DNA from: Acidobacteriota bacterium
GTDB lineage: Bacteria; Acidobacteriota; Blastocatellia; UBA7656
Direction of reading: 5' to 3'
Assembly (NCBI GenBank): GCA_038040445.1
Contig: JBBPIG010000013.1
Span: forward strand, 1 to 64,000
DNA length: 64,000 bases
The notes beneath the pieces are model-generated. The model ran no database searches. It saw only the letters and a list, made by a program, of their open reading frames with translations, and was not told the DNA's origin. How positions within the stretch are numbered: the stretch's first letter is position 1; the number at the start of each line of letters is the position of its first letter. Both the position numbers and the translations under genes were made by a program. This document shows, one piece after another, positions 1-8,518 of the stretch.

Positions 1-1
1 C

Positions 2-940
2 GTCTCGATTCTGCTGGGCACGGGCACGGGCAGCTTTGGGGCGAAGACCGACTTCAGCACTGGCTTCGCTCCAGCCTCAGTCGCGGTGGGCGATTTCAAT
101 GGCGATGGCAATCTCGATCTGGCGGTGGCGGACCGTGGGGATTTTGAGAGCGGTACCGATCCCGAGACCGTCTCGATTCTGCTGGGTACGGGCACGGGCA
201 GCTTTGGGGCGAAGACCGACTTCGGCACTGGCTCTCCATTCGAAGTGGCGGTGGGCGATTTCAATGGCGATGGCAATCTCGATCTGGCGGTGGCGAACAA
301 TAATAACACCGTCTCGATTCTGCTGGGCGCGGGCGCGGGCAGCTTTGGGGCGAAGACCGACTTCGGCACTGGCATTCAGCCAATCTCAGTGGCGGTGGGC
401 GATTTCAATAGCGATGGCAAGCTCGATCTGGCGGTAGCGAACTATGGTTTCAACGGCGCCACCGTCTCGATTCTGCTGGGCACGGGCACGGGCAGTTTTG
501 GGGCGAGGACCGACTTCGTCACTGGCAGCGGTCCAGCCTCAGTCGCGGTGGGCGATTTCAATGGCGATGGCAAGCTCGATCTGGTGGTGGCGAACCTTAG
601 GAGCAACACCGTCTCGATTCTGCAGAACACCGGACCAATTGGCTTTTCGCTTGGTTTTGATTCGCCGACAGTGACAGCGCAGCAAGGGACAACGATTCGT
701 GTAACAGTAAACATAAACCGCATAGGTGGATTCACCGGCAATGTGACGGTCACTCCACCTGATCCATTAATGCGCATCAAACCAAAGCCGCCTGCTCCGA
801 TCGCGACGACAGACACTAGCGTAACATTCAAGTTAAAAATCAAGGGAGGCGCGCCACTCGGCCCGCATCAGGAAACATTCACAGCCCGTGATGATTCGGG
901 CCACACTATTGCTGTGACGCTCACGGTTATCGTTCAATAG
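2..940 (+). CDS. FG-GAP/VCBS repeat protein, 5' end outside window
   Basis: The frame is open from the first bases of the window, so the N-terminus is missing. About four and a half repeats of roughly 47-56 residues are visible, each with the calcium-binding FG-GAP core 'VGDFNGDGxLDLAVAN' followed by 'VSILLGTGTGSFGAKTDF'. The last 95 or so residues form an Ig-like beta domain with no repeats, ending in TVIVQ. Such proteins fold as beta-propellers and are normally secreted or surface-bound. Function and ligand cannot be told from the sequence. The repeats are nearly identical in DNA, which points to recent expansion or gene conversion. Confidence 0.85.
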   Translation, partial: VSILLGTGTGSFGAKTDFSTGFAPASVAVGDFNGDGNLDLAVADRGDFESGTDPETVSILLGTGTGSFGAKTDFGTGSPFEVAVGDFNGDGNLDLAVANNNNTVSILLGAGAGSFGAKTDFGTGIQPISVAVGDFNSDGKLDLAVANYGFNGATVSILLGTGTGSFGARTDFVTGSGPASVAVGDFNGDGKLDLVVANLRSNTVSILQNTGPIGFSLGFDSPTVTAQQGTTIRVTVNINRIGGFTGNVTVTPPDPLMRIKPKPPAPIATTDTSVTFKLKIKGGAPLGPHQETFTARDDSGHTIAVTLTVIVQ

Positions 941-1059
941 CGTGGTGAGGCGAGAGGGATCGCCCGGTAGAGCAGTCTTGGCTTGTAGAATGTGATGCTC
1001 ATCATAGGGGTTTCGAGGGAATAGGAAGAGTCTCCAGTATATCACTCGGCCATCGGGAT

Positions 1060-1464
1060 ATGGGCAGCACCACTAACCTCAACACGCCTCGCGAAAGTCA
1101 CACAGCGACGCTATTGACCAACGGCAAAGTGTTGGTCGCAGGGGGCCTGTTGGTCGCAGGGGGCCCAAGCGGCAGCATCCTCAACAGCGCGGAGCTTTAT
1201 GATCCGGCGGCCACAATCGCGATCCCAAGGATCGTCAGCGCTTCGGTCGAGGGCAAGAGGCTCTTTGTCGTTGGCGAGAACTTTGACCCCGGCGCGGTGA
1301 TACTGCGTAACGGAGTAGAGCAGACGACCAAGAACGATCCACAGAATCCGCAGACCGCATTGATCGGTAAGAGGGCGGGAAAGAAGCTCATGGCCGGCGA
1401 CACGCTACAGGTGCGAAATCCCAACGGCACACTCTCGCAGGAGTTCACCTTCCCAGATTCGTAG
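1060..1464 (+). pseudogene. Kelch-repeat plus IPT/TIG domain remnant
   Basis: The 134-codon frame has one Kelch/galactose-oxidase type blade ([16 protein letters not shown], then SAELYDP) followed by an IPT/TIG-like beta domain (from about residue 47, '[20 protein letters not shown]'). Kelch proteins of this kind usually carry five to seven blades and a signal peptide. Here there is one blade, no signal peptide and no clear ribosome site before the ATG. I read it as the 3' remnant of a larger secreted protein gene. A genuine small protein cannot be excluded. Confidence 0.5.
1130..1165 (+). repeat. 18-bp perfect tandem duplication
   Basis: The 18-mer TGTTGGTCGCAGGGGGCC occurs twice back to back inside the Kelch remnant and duplicates six codons (LLVAGG). 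It is in frame, so it does not itself break the reading frame. Confidence 0.9.
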
Positions 1465-1490
1465 GAATTCCTCCCACGCAACGTAAGGAA

Positions 1491-1572
1491 TTGCCGATGG
1501 CCGATTGTCGATTATGGACTGCAGATTCTACTGCGCGCTCCATCAATCTGAAATCGGCAATCGGCAATTCTT
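1491..1572. repeat. Heptamer array, GCCGATT word, inverted arms
   Basis: The left arm repeats variants of GCCGATT (GCCGATG, GCCGATT, GTCGATT). The right arm has its complement, AATCGGC, repeated. The arms flank about 40 bases of unrelated sequence. It lies between the Kelch remnant and the terminator at 1576. It belongs to the word-variable heptamer family described in the findings. Confidence 0.6.
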
Positions 1573-1575
1573 ACC

Positions 1576-1617
1576 AGGCTGAGGTCCGGTCGCCAGCTGG
1601 ACCTCAGCCTTTATTTT
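1576..1617 (+). terminator. Intrinsic terminator hairpin
   Basis: A perfect 12-bp stem (AGGCTGAGGTCC with its complement) and an 11-base loop are followed by TTATTTT on the plus strand. The hairpin ends at the stop codon of the minus-strand FAH gene, so it may serve both convergent transcripts. Confidence 0.75.
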
Positions 1618-2564
1618 GGTTGCGAAACGACGGCGTTTCGAAGCGCGCCGATCTTTTCTATTCTGATTTCTATCCGGTCGCCATCCTTCAAGAACACCGG
1701 CGGGTTCATATAAACTCCCACACCCGACGGCGTGCCGGTCGAAATGATATCGCCGGGCCTCAAAGTCAGACCTTGCGATATGAACTCGATCAACTGGGGA
1801 ACCTTGAAGATCAGATCGTTGGTGTTTGATCGCTGCCTCACTTCCCCGTTAACAGTCAGTTCGATCTCGAGCGTGTGAGGATCGCTGATCTCATCGGTCG
1901 TCACCAGCCACGGTCCGCAAGGAGCGAAGGTGTCCAGCCCCTTCGCGCGGACCCACTGGCGCTCGCGCTTCTGAATATCGCGCGCGGTCACATCGTTCAT
2001 GATCGTGTAGCCGGCAACATAGTCCATCGCGTCATCGGCCCTGACCGAGCGGGCTTCTTTGCCGATGACGACCGCAAGCTCCGCTTCGTAGTCGATCATC
2101 TCGCTGATGCGAGGCAGCTTGATGTGATCGCCTGGCCCGATCAGTGCAGTAACACACTTCGAAAACATCAGCGGGAACTCAGGCGGCTTCGCGTTCCCTT
2201 CAGCAGCGTGCGCAGCGTAGTTCAAACCAACGGCGAGTATCTTTCCCGGAGCGACTACCGGCGGACCCAGCTTGATCGCCGAAAGTGGGCTCAGCGCGCC
2301 CGCCGCCCTCAACTCGACTGCGAGCGCCGGAGAAGAATTGATCTTTGCGGTTAGATTGCTCGCCCATTTCGACCCCCGCCGATAGACGTCTACCGCGTCT
2401 CGGTACGCGCCTTCGATGGCGAACGTCGCCGGATCAGTGTCCGGTTCGATCCAGTCACCTTTCAATTCAATGATCCCGCAGAAGGCGGTCACGTCGAGGA
2501 CTTCTTCGCCCAGCAGTATGCCAGCGCGATTCTGGCCTTCGACAATCATCGACAAGAGCTTCAT
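1611..2564 (-). CDS. Fumarylacetoacetate hydrolase family protein
   Basis: The 317-residue protein has the FAH C-terminal domain from about residue 100. Visible are the metal-site motif 'MIDYEAELAVVIG' and the later 'GYTIMNDVTARDIQKRE' and 'STGTPSGVG' segments typical of FAH-domain hydrolases, decarboxylases and isomerases (2-keto-acid or catechol-type metabolism). The length fits the one-domain bacterial family with a short N-terminal extension. A GGAGG site lies just before the ATG. The family is broad, so substrate and reaction (acylpyruvate hydrolase, HpcE/HHDD isomerase) stay open. No neighbouring aromatic degradation operon is visible. Confidence 0.9.
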   Translation of the reverse strand: MKLLSMIVEGQNRAGILLGEEVLDVTAFCGIIELKGDWIEPDTDPATFAIEGAYRDAVDVYRRGSKWASNLTAKINSSPALAVELRAAGALSPLSAIKLGPPVVAPGKILAVGLNYAAHAAEGNAKPPEFPLMFSKCVTALIGPGDHIKLPRISEMIDYEAELAVVIGKEARSVRADDAMDYVAGYTIMNDVTARDIQKRERQWVRAKGLDTFAPCGPWLVTTDEISDPHTLEIELTVNGEVRQRSNTNDLIFKVPQLIEFISQGLTLRPGDIISTGTPSGVGVYMNPPVFLKDGDRIEIRIEKIGALRNAVVSQPK

Positions 2565-2690
2565 TGTTTCCTCCGAGCGTTTGATCAGCGGCGATCATAT
2601 CAGGAATTAGAGCACTGCCCGGCATTGACTCGCTTGCCGAGCCCCATCTCTTACTCTATGCTGTCTTCCTAAAATTCGGCGGAGGTAGGC

Positions 2691-2912
2691 GTGATAGTTC
2701 CGTTCAGCGAGATTCGCAGCTTGATACCTGCGTACATATTCAACGAGTTTGGGCAGCTCACCGGCCACTTCGTTCATTACGATCAGATTGTCTGCGAATC
2801 GGGCGGCGGCCGCCTCAAGATATGGTTGAACCAGGACGCGTTCAACGAGCAAGACCCTGACCGGCTGATCTGCGACTACCCCGAAAACGACCTGCGAGGA
2901 CACGCATCGTAG
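2691..2912 (+). CDS. Small hypothetical protein
   Basis: A 73-residue acidic protein starts at GTG with a good upstream GGAGG. I do not recognise a family. It has no signal peptide or membrane segment, and aromatic and hydrophobic residues are evenly spread as in a small folded domain ('GQLTGHFVHYDQIVCESGGG'). It stands alone between the FAH gene (divergent) and the aminotransferase, followed by a dispersed inverted repeat. The ribosome site supports it, but expression is unproven. Confidence 0.5.
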   Translation: MIVPFSEIRSLIPAYIFNEFGQLTGHFVHYDQIVCESGGGRLKIWLNQDAFNEQDPDRLICDYPENDLRGHAS

Positions 2913-2913
2913 A

Positions 2914-3004
2914 GTTCGTAGTACCGCATTCATGCGGAAGTTTGTCGGAGGGTAAGCGAAGACCGGGTGAGTACGAACTTCCGCCTGAAGGCGGGACTAC
3001 CAAC
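2914..3004. repeat. Dispersed inverted repeat (family A, copy 1)
   Basis: The two arms are imperfect complements: GTTCGTAGTACCGCATTCAT followed by GCGGAAGTTTGT, and ACGAACTTCCGCCTGAAGG followed by CGGGACTACCAAC. The same element occurs at 51865-51954. It resembles a REP/BIME or non-autonomous mobile hairpin. Confidence 0.8.
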
Positions 3005-3025
3005 CTCTTTTGAGGAGAGAGATCG

Positions 3026-4138
3026 ATGAAGCTCGAAGAATTCCAGATGGAGCGGATGCAGTCGACCTGGGAAAACCTCGTCCGCTACAACCTCTCGGAG
3101 AGCGGCGTTAATCCGGCGGCGATCGGCGACCTGATCCCCGATCCCGCCGAACGCGAAGAGTTGCTCAGCACCGAGCTCGGCTACAGCCAATCGAACGGCA
3201 CGCCCGAGCTTAGACGGGCGATTGCCGCGATATACCCCGGCGCAGAAGAAGAAAACATCATCGCCACCGTCGGCACGGCGGAAGCGAATTTCCTGCTGGC
3301 GTGGATGCTCACCGAACCCGGCGATGAAGTCGTGATGATGATGCCGAATTACATGCAGCTTTGGGGGCTGGTGCGAGCTTTCGGAGCGGAGATCAAACCG
3401 CTGCCTCTGATCGAGGAACTTCAATGGGCTCCCGATCTGGACGCGCTCGAACGAGCCGTTTCGCCAAGAACAAAGCTGATTGCTGTTTGTAATCCCAACA
3501 ATCCGACGGGCGCGATTCTGACCGAGCAGGAAATGGAGCGAATCGTCGAGGCCGCGCGACGCGTTGGCGCGTGGCTGGTCGCCGACGAGGTCTACCGCGG
3601 CGCGGAACTTCAGCGAGACGTGACGCCAAGCTTCTGGGGCAAGTATGAAAAAGCAATCATCACCAGCGGGCTCTCGAAGGCTTATGGCTTACCAGGCTTG
3701 AGGATCGGTTGGATAGCATCGACGCCCGAGTTAGTGACGCGCGCGTGGTCGTATCATGACTACACGACCATCGGTCCGGGTCCCGCCAGCGACTTCCTAG
3801 CGCGAGTAGCGCTCAGGCCCGAGAGTAGAGCCAGGCTGCTTGACCGAACCAGAACTATTCTCAACGCCAACTACCCGATCATTCGCGAGTGGGCCGAGGC
3901 GAACGATCTCTCGTTTGTCCCGCCGCAGGCGGGAGCAATTGCTTATTTGCGATACCATCTGGACATCGGCTCGCTGGAGTTTGTCGAGCGGCTGAGACGA
4001 GAGAAGAACGTGCTGATCGTGCCTGGCGAGCATTTCCTGATGGGCAAATATTTGCGAATCGGCTTCGGTGGGAACGCGGTCCACCTCCGCGAAGGACTCG
4101 AGTTGATCGGCAACTTCATTTCGGAGCTTGAGGAGTGA
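3026..4138 (+). CDS. Aminotransferase class I/II (PLP, fold type I)
   Basis: The 370-residue protein has the full fold-type I aminotransferase pattern. The cofactor-contact 'CNPNNPTGAILTEQEME', Asp in 'LVADEVYRG', the PLP-binding Lys in 'ITSGLSKAYGLPGLRIGW' and the C-terminal Arg in 'YLRIGFG' are all present. The start is ATG with GAGGAGAG upstream. The next gene encodes homoserine dehydrogenase, but a repeat array lies between them, so an operon is not certain. It belongs to the group variously annotated as aspartate or capreomycidine synthase-like aminotransferases. The true amino donor cannot be read from the sequence. Confidence 0.92.
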   Translation: MKLEEFQMERMQSTWENLVRYNLSESGVNPAAIGDLIPDPAEREELLSTELGYSQSNGTPELRRAIAAIYPGAEEENIIATVGTAEANFLLAWMLTEPGDEVVMMMPNYMQLWGLVRAFGAEIKPLPLIEELQWAPDLDALERAVSPRTKLIAVCNPNNPTGAILTEQEMERIVEAARRVGAWLVADEVYRGAELQRDVTPSFWGKYEKAIITSGLSKAYGLPGLRIGWIASTPELVTRAWSYHDYTTIGPGPASDFLARVALRPESRARLLDRTRTILNANYPIIREWAEANDLSFVPPQAGAIAYLRYHLDIGSLEFVERLRREKNVLIVPGEHFLMGKYLRIGFGGNAVHLREGLELIGNFISELEE

Positions 4139-4256
4139 TACGTGATACGTGTTTCGTGATTCGTGATGCGTGATCGGATGAGGTGCTGACGCATTACGGT
4201 CACTTGGCCGATCACGCATCACGTTTCACGCATCACGTATCACGTCTCCGCATCAC
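4135..4256. repeat. Heptamer array, GTGATAC word, overlapping a stop codon
   Basis: The left arm runs GTGATAC, GTGATAC, GTGTTTC, GTGATTC, GTGATGC, GTGATCG in strict 7-base steps. The right arm is the complement (CGATCAC, GCATCAC, GTTTCAC, GCATCAC, GTATCAC). The first heptamer contains the TGA stop codon of the aminotransferase, and the array runs almost to the ATG of the homoserine dehydrogenase. A transcript could fold into one long imperfect hairpin. Confidence 0.85.
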
Positions 4257-4262
4257 TCTCCT

Positions 4263-5291
4263 ATGAAACTGAACCTCGCGTTCATCGGCTTCGGCAACGT
4301 AGCGCGAGCTTTTGCCCGGATCCTCACCGATCGACAGTCGCAAATTACCGCCGACTACGGGCTTCGATGGAACACCACAGCGATAGCGACCGCCAATCAC
4401 GGCTGTGTAACATCGACCGGCGGCATCGATCTACTGGCAGCCGCCGAGCTTGTTCAGCGAGGCGGCAACCTCTCAGAGCTGCATGGCTCGATCAGCGCTC
4501 CTGATCCTCTCGCGGTAATTGAAAACTGCAACGCCGACATCCTGTTCGAGACGACCCCGCTGAATATCGACGACGGCGAACCGGCGGTCGGCCACATTCG
4601 AACCGCCCTGGCTCGCGGCATTCACGTAGTCACCGCCAACAAAGGACCTATCGCCTTCGCTTATCGTGAGCTGAAGTCGCTCGCTGCTGAGCGCGGCGTC
4701 AGCTTTCGATTTGAAGGCACGGTGATGGACGGAACGCCGGTGTTCAATCTCGTAGAGTATTGCTTGCCCGGCGTGCAAGTGCTCGGCTTCAGCGGCGTGC
4801 TCAACAGCACGACCAATCTCATCTTGACCGGTATGGAGTCCGGGCGCTCGTTTGAAGAATCGCTGGTATCGGCAAAACAGCGCGGCATCGCCGAAGCCAA
4901 CGCCGACTACGACATCGACGGTTGGGACGCGGCGGTGAAAGCGGTTGCTTTGGCAAACGTCCTGATGAACGCCGACTCACGGCCGGCAGATGTCGAACGC
5001 GAGGGCATTCGCAACATCACAATTGAGGATGTTCATTCGGCGGCTGCTTCGGGGCTGGCGGTGCGCCTGATCGCGCGTGGCAAGCGAACGACAGACGGCG
5101 TGGCGATTACCGTCGCTCCTGAAAGGGTGCCGTTGGGTTCGGCGCTCGGCTCAGTTCGCGGCACATCAAATGTGCTGGTGCTCGAAACGGACTTGATGGG
5201 CGAGATTGCAATAGTCGAAAACGATGCGGAGATCGAGCAAACCGCCTACGCGCTCCTGAGCGATATGCTGAGAGTTCACGCCGGCAAATGA
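4263..5291 (+). CDS. hom: Homoserine dehydrogenase
   Basis: It reduces aspartate semialdehyde to homoserine with NAD(P)H, the branch point to threonine and methionine. The 342 residues carry the N-terminal Rossmann motif (FIGFGNVARAF), the 'TANKGPIAF' lysine segment near residue 124, and the signature region from 'GFSGVLNSTTNLILT' to 'DIDGWDAAVKA'. It is the short form without a C-terminal ACT domain, so allosteric control by threonine is unlikely through that route. There is no clear ribosome site. The upstream heptamer array reaches to within a few bases of the ATG. Confidence 0.92.
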   Translation: MKLNLAFIGFGNVARAFARILTDRQSQITADYGLRWNTTAIATANHGCVTSTGGIDLLAAAELVQRGGNLSELHGSISAPDPLAVIENCNADILFETTPLNIDDGEPAVGHIRTALARGIHVVTANKGPIAFAYRELKSLAAERGVSFRFEGTVMDGTPVFNLVEYCLPGVQVLGFSGVLNSTTNLILTGMESGRSFEESLVSAKQRGIAEANADYDIDGWDAAVKAVALANVLMNADSRPADVEREGIRNITIEDVHSAAASGLAVRLIARGKRTTDGVAITVAPERVPLGSALGSVRGTSNVLVLETDLMGEIAIVENDAEIEQTAYALLSDMLRVHAGK

Positions 5292-5347
5292 ACCAAGGTT
5301 ATTGCCGCGAGTATTCTGGAACCCACAGCAAAGCGCTCGTGAAACGG

Positions 5348-7111
5348 TTATGGCCTCTTGCCGTTGTAGGACGGCACGATCGGCAGCAAAACACGAGACG
5401 GGTGCGCTCGATCGTGATGAATCGTGTTCTTAGCTATGCGAGTCTCGTCATCCGCTCGCAACGGTTTTCCGGTGTTGGGATTCGGATCGAAGCGCGGATC
5501 ATTCGAACTCGTCACGTGAATCGCGATGCGATGCCCCTTGTTGAACACTATGCTCGTGGACCAAAGGTCAAGCGAGAACTTGTAAACCTCGCCCTTCTTC
5601 ATGAAGACCTCGCGATCGAATCCATCTCGAAACCGGGCGCGCGCCGCCGAGTCGAGCACCAGCCGCTCGGTGCCGTCCGGATAAACGTCGACCAGCTTCG
5701 CCATCCAGTCCGTGTCCGGCGCGTCGCTCTCAGCCCACAGCTCGACCTTGACGCGTCCGGTCACTTCGAGCGGCGCTGTCAAAACAGGTGAGACGAATTT
5801 CAAAATGTCTTTTCGCTCGCCGGTGGCGCGCTGGTCCATCGGACCCTTCTTGACGCTCAGATTCGCACCACCGATGGTCGGAACGGGATTCTTGGGATCG
5901 TAGCTGTAGGTGTCGGCGCTCTCCTGTTCGACCGGCATCTTCTCGCCGAGCGCTCCGGCTGGCTTAAGAAAATAAGAGGTCGGCTTCGCGGGCACTGGCC
6001 ACGCTAACGCGGTGCGCCACTCATTGCCGGGAGCTTGCGCGTTCGTTACGTCTCCCATCACATAGTAGCGAACAGGAGGCTCGTCCATGATGCCGTTGTC
6101 TTTCCCCTTCAGCCAGTAGTCAAACCAGCGCATTGCCTCTTCCGTGGCACTGATAGCTGAATCGGTGGGGTACTTTACTTCTTCCAACTTGCCGTGGCCC
6201 CAGGGTCCCATTATCAGCTTCTGATTCCCCGCTGCGAGCCCGGCGCCTGTCGATTGCAGCCCTACGAAGTTGTCGATGTTGCCTTGTCCGAAGATATCGT
6301 ACCAGCCGCCGTAGTTGTAAACCGGCACGTGAATCTCGTGCCAGTGCCTGGGCATCTCGGCCAGGTCGAAGAAGCCGTCGTAGACGTTGTGCTTTATCGT
6401 CTCCGCTATTACCCACTCCGCGCTTTGCCGCTTCAGCCAGGGGTCGTTCAGCTCTTTTCGATAAACTCCACCCATAAAAGCCGACTGATTGTAGAGGCTC
6501 GCGCGCGCGACCATGACGAACGTCGCAACCAGATGCGGCGGGTTCATCATCGAAGCGAGGTTCGCCGCAATGCCCATCGCCGAGGCGCCGTACATCCCAA
6601 CCTTGCCGCTCGACCACCCTTGTTTGGCGATCCATTCGATGGTGTCGTAACCATCGAGGTGATCATTCATGAAAGGCCGGTACTCGCCCTCGCTCTTGAA
6701 TCTTCCGCGGCAATCTTGAACTACGAGAGCGAATTGGCGGTTGGTCCAAAGAGAGTTTCCGGTTGCCTGGAGGTCTTTGCCGTAAGGCGTTCGCACCAAT
6801 ACCACCGGCCACGGTCCTTTGCCTTGAGGAAGAAAGATGCTAGTCGCGAGCTTGACGCCGTCACGCATCGGGACCATCTGCTCGAGTGGCTTCGCCGCTT
6901 GAACTGCAGGCGGCGATGTAGCAGGCGAAGCTTGCTGGGAGGCGGCAGCTATTAACGAACCCAACAGGAGGACGAGAACAAGCGAAAGAAAGATCGCTAA
7001 TGGTTGCCGGACAGCCACCGAGAGTCGCGGCGACTCAGGGGCGCGTTGACCCAGCGGCTCGATGGCTCGTGCTACGCAGATAGACAGTTCCTTCTTCTCA
7101 ACCTGTTTCAT
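5348..7111 (-). CDS. CocE/NonD family hydrolase, exported
   Basis: The 587-residue protein starts with a long N-terminal region and a hydrophobic export or anchor segment (about residues 37-56, 'PLAIFLSLVLVLLLGSLIAA'). An alpha/beta-hydrolase domain of the X-Pro dipeptidyl-peptidase/CocE type follows. The nucleophile motif is 'GMYGASAMG', and conserved 'MRDGVKLATSIFLP' and 'VVQDCRGRFKSEG' are present. The C-terminal third is the jelly-roll domain typical of the family ('RVKVELWAESDAPDTDWMA'). A GGAGG site precedes the ATG. Members cleave esters or acyl-peptides outside the cytoplasm. The substrate is unknown. Confidence 0.9.
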   Translation of the reverse strand: MKQVEKKELSICVARAIEPLGQRAPESPRLSVAVRQPLAIFLSLVLVLLLGSLIAAASQQASPATSPPAVQAAKPLEQMVPMRDGVKLATSIFLPQGKGPWPVVLVRTPYGKDLQATGNSLWTNRQFALVVQDCRGRFKSEGEYRPFMNDHLDGYDTIEWIAKQGWSSGKVGMYGASAMGIAANLASMMNPPHLVATFVMVARASLYNQSAFMGGVYRKELNDPWLKRQSAEWVIAETIKHNVYDGFFDLAEMPRHWHEIHVPVYNYGGWYDIFGQGNIDNFVGLQSTGAGLAAGNQKLIMGPWGHGKLEEVKYPTDSAISATEEAMRWFDYWLKGKDNGIMDEPPVRYYVMGDVTNAQAPGNEWRTALAWPVPAKPTSYFLKPAGALGEKMPVEQESADTYSYDPKNPVPTIGGANLSVKKGPMDQRATGERKDILKFVSPVLTAPLEVTGRVKVELWAESDAPDTDWMAKLVDVYPDGTERLVLDSAARARFRDGFDREVFMKKGEVYKFSLDLWSTSIVFNKGHRIAIHVTSSNDPRFDPNPNTGKPLRADDETRIAKNTIHHDRAHPSRVLLPIVPSYNGKRP

Positions 7112-7180
7112 TCCTCAATCCTCCGTTTCGCACAGTCGCACACGCGGCGACCGGCAGAGCAAGCAGATGTTTTTCGGGCC

Positions 7181-7254
7181 CTGGGAGCGCAGGCATCCCT
7201 GCCTGCCTGGGCGTGGCGCGAGAAGAGGCAAGGCAGGGATGCCTGCGCTCCCAG
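7181..7254. repeat. Perfect 24-bp inverted repeat (family B)
   Basis: CTGGGAGCGCAGGCATCCCT followed by GCCT pairs perfectly with its complement across a 26-base loop. The element lies in the divergent gap between the CocE-type hydrolase and the PilZ gene. It looks like a REP/MITE-type dispersed hairpin. I see no second copy in this window. Confidence 0.8.
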
Positions 7255-7342
7255 GTGATGACATTCGACCTCGTATTAGTTCAGGATGATGGGCGGAGTC
7301 TACTAACTTTACGTCTTCAATTCAACCGGGAGACAAAAACAT

Positions 7343-7404
7343 TTCGTCTAGCTTATTACGTGAGGCAACGAATCCCACTTCGTCTAGCTTTTGCGTGAGG
7401 CAAC
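7343..7404 (+). repeat. Imperfect 26-bp direct repeat
   Basis: TTCGTCTAGCTTATTACGTG followed by AGGCAAC recurs 36 bases later with three differences including one gap. The 7112-7553 gap holds this pair and the family B hairpin and no other gene I can support. A regulatory role is possible but not shown. Confidence 0.6.
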
Positions 7405-7553
7405 AGGCCGCCAATTAGCCGTGTGGCCCAATTTATTCTTTCATCAAGGACAAACACGTCAATTTTCAATTTCCTTTTGTCGAAGGATGCGATAGAACAG
7501 CAGTGCAGCAAACCGTCAATCAAACAATCTGTCTGACGTACACTGGAGGCCTT

Positions 7554-7871
7554 TTGATCGAACGCAGAAGAGCTAAGCGGTTTCAGGTGGATTGGCAAAT
7601 ACGAGTCGAAGGCGCCAATGGCAGGAACAGCTTCGTCGAGGCCGGTGTGCTTCGCAACTTAAGCTCGAGTGGCGCACTCTTGACCCTGGCAAAACGTCTG
7701 TCACCGGGCACGAGGCTGGATATATTCATCAGGCTCCCGCTACACGGACGGAAGTGGATGAAGTACCCGGCTCGCGTCGTGCGCATTGACCCCGGCATCG
7801 GGTCTGTTACCGCTGCGGTAAAGTTCGACGGCCCGCGACCCGATTTCGGCACGCCGCTCGCTTCAGTCTGA
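7554..7871 (+). CDS. PilZ domain protein
   Basis: PilZ domains bind cyclic di-GMP. This single-domain protein has the N-terminal 'ERRRAKRF' arginine motif and, about 30 residues on, 'NLSSSGALL', matching the RxxxR and (D/N)xSxxG ligand motifs. I place the start at TTG 7554 because GGAGG lies just upstream (4-base spacing) and the protein then opens with the domain. A GTG at 7503 would add 17 residues. The length (105 residues) is that of a stand-alone PilZ adaptor. The target is not indicated by neighbours. Confidence 0.85.
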   Translation: MIERRRAKRFQVDWQIRVEGANGRNSFVEAGVLRNLSSSGALLTLAKRLSPGTRLDIFIRLPLHGRKWMKYPARVVRIDPGIGSVTAAVKFDGPRPDFGTPLASV

Positions 7872-7873
7872 TT

Positions 7874-8503
7874 CTAGGGCGCGAGTCTCTCAATCACCCA
7901 CTTGCCTTCACCATCGAGCCGGTAACGAATCCTGTCATGGAGACGGCTTGGGCGGCTCTGCCAGAACTCGAACATGAACGGCGCTAAACGGTAGCCCCCC
8001 CAGAAGGGCGGCAGCGGGATCATCCCGCCGGCATATTTTCTAGACAACTCTTCCATCTCGCGTTCGAGCACTTCACGGTTGCCAATCACTTGGCTCTGAT
8101 TAGAGGCCCAGGCGCCTAACTGGCTGTCGATTGGGCGAGTGTGGAAGTACGCTTCGGACTCCGATTGCGACGTCCTGGCGGCCGTCCCAGCGATGCGCAC
8201 CTGCCGACCAGGCTCTGCCCAGTAGAAGCTCAGCGCGGCAACCGGATTCTCCTCCAGCTCTAGCCCTTTTTGGCTATCGTAGTTCGTGTAGAACACAAAG
8301 CCTCGCTCATCGAACTCTTTCAACAAAACCACTCGCGCAGAAGGCACGCCATCCCTGGTCGCAGTCGCCAGCGTCATCGCGTTTGGCAAAATCGGTATGG
8401 CGGCTTCGGCTTGCTTGAACCATGCCTCAAATTGCTTGAAAGGATTTGGATCAATCTCAGCTTCGTTGAGGTCGGGAAGCTCATACCGGGCAGGATCAGA
8501 CAT
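7874..8503 (-). CDS. pdxH: Pyridoxamine 5'-phosphate oxidase
   Basis: FMN-dependent oxidase making pyridoxal 5'-phosphate from PNP or PMP. The 209-residue length is standard. Conserved segments include 'SARVVLLKEFDERGFVFYTN', 'YFHTRPIDSQLGAWAS', 'PPFWGGYRLAP' and the C-terminal 'SRLHDRIRYR' substrate-binding stretch. The gene lies 15 bases after pta on the same strand and is probably co-transcribed with it. It is convergent with the PilZ gene, the stops being two bases apart. Confidence 0.95.
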   Translation of the reverse strand: MSDPARYELPDLNEAEIDPNPFKQFEAWFKQAEAAIPILPNAMTLATATRDGVPSARVVLLKEFDERGFVFYTNYDSQKGLELEENPVAALSFYWAEPGRQVRIAGTAARTSQSESEAYFHTRPIDSQLGAWASNQSQVIGNREVLEREMEELSRKYAGGMIPLPPFWGGYRLAPFMFEFWQSRPSRLHDRIRYRLDGEGKWVIERLAP

Positions 8504-8518
8504 AGATGACCAACTCTC

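Noticed and set aside
2-640. CRISPR or satellite array
   Set aside because: The repeats are coding FG-GAP units with conserved frame.
3026-5291. Secondary-metabolite cluster
   Set aside because: An aminotransferase beside homoserine dehydrogenase looks suggestive, but no tailoring, synthetase or transport genes accompany them.
6194-6955. 253-codon plus-strand frame
   Set aside because: Shadow of the CocE-type hydrolase gene on the other strand.
7004-7289. Short plus-strand frames over the family B hairpin
   Set aside because: They arise from the inverted repeat and the antisense of the CocE-type gene start.
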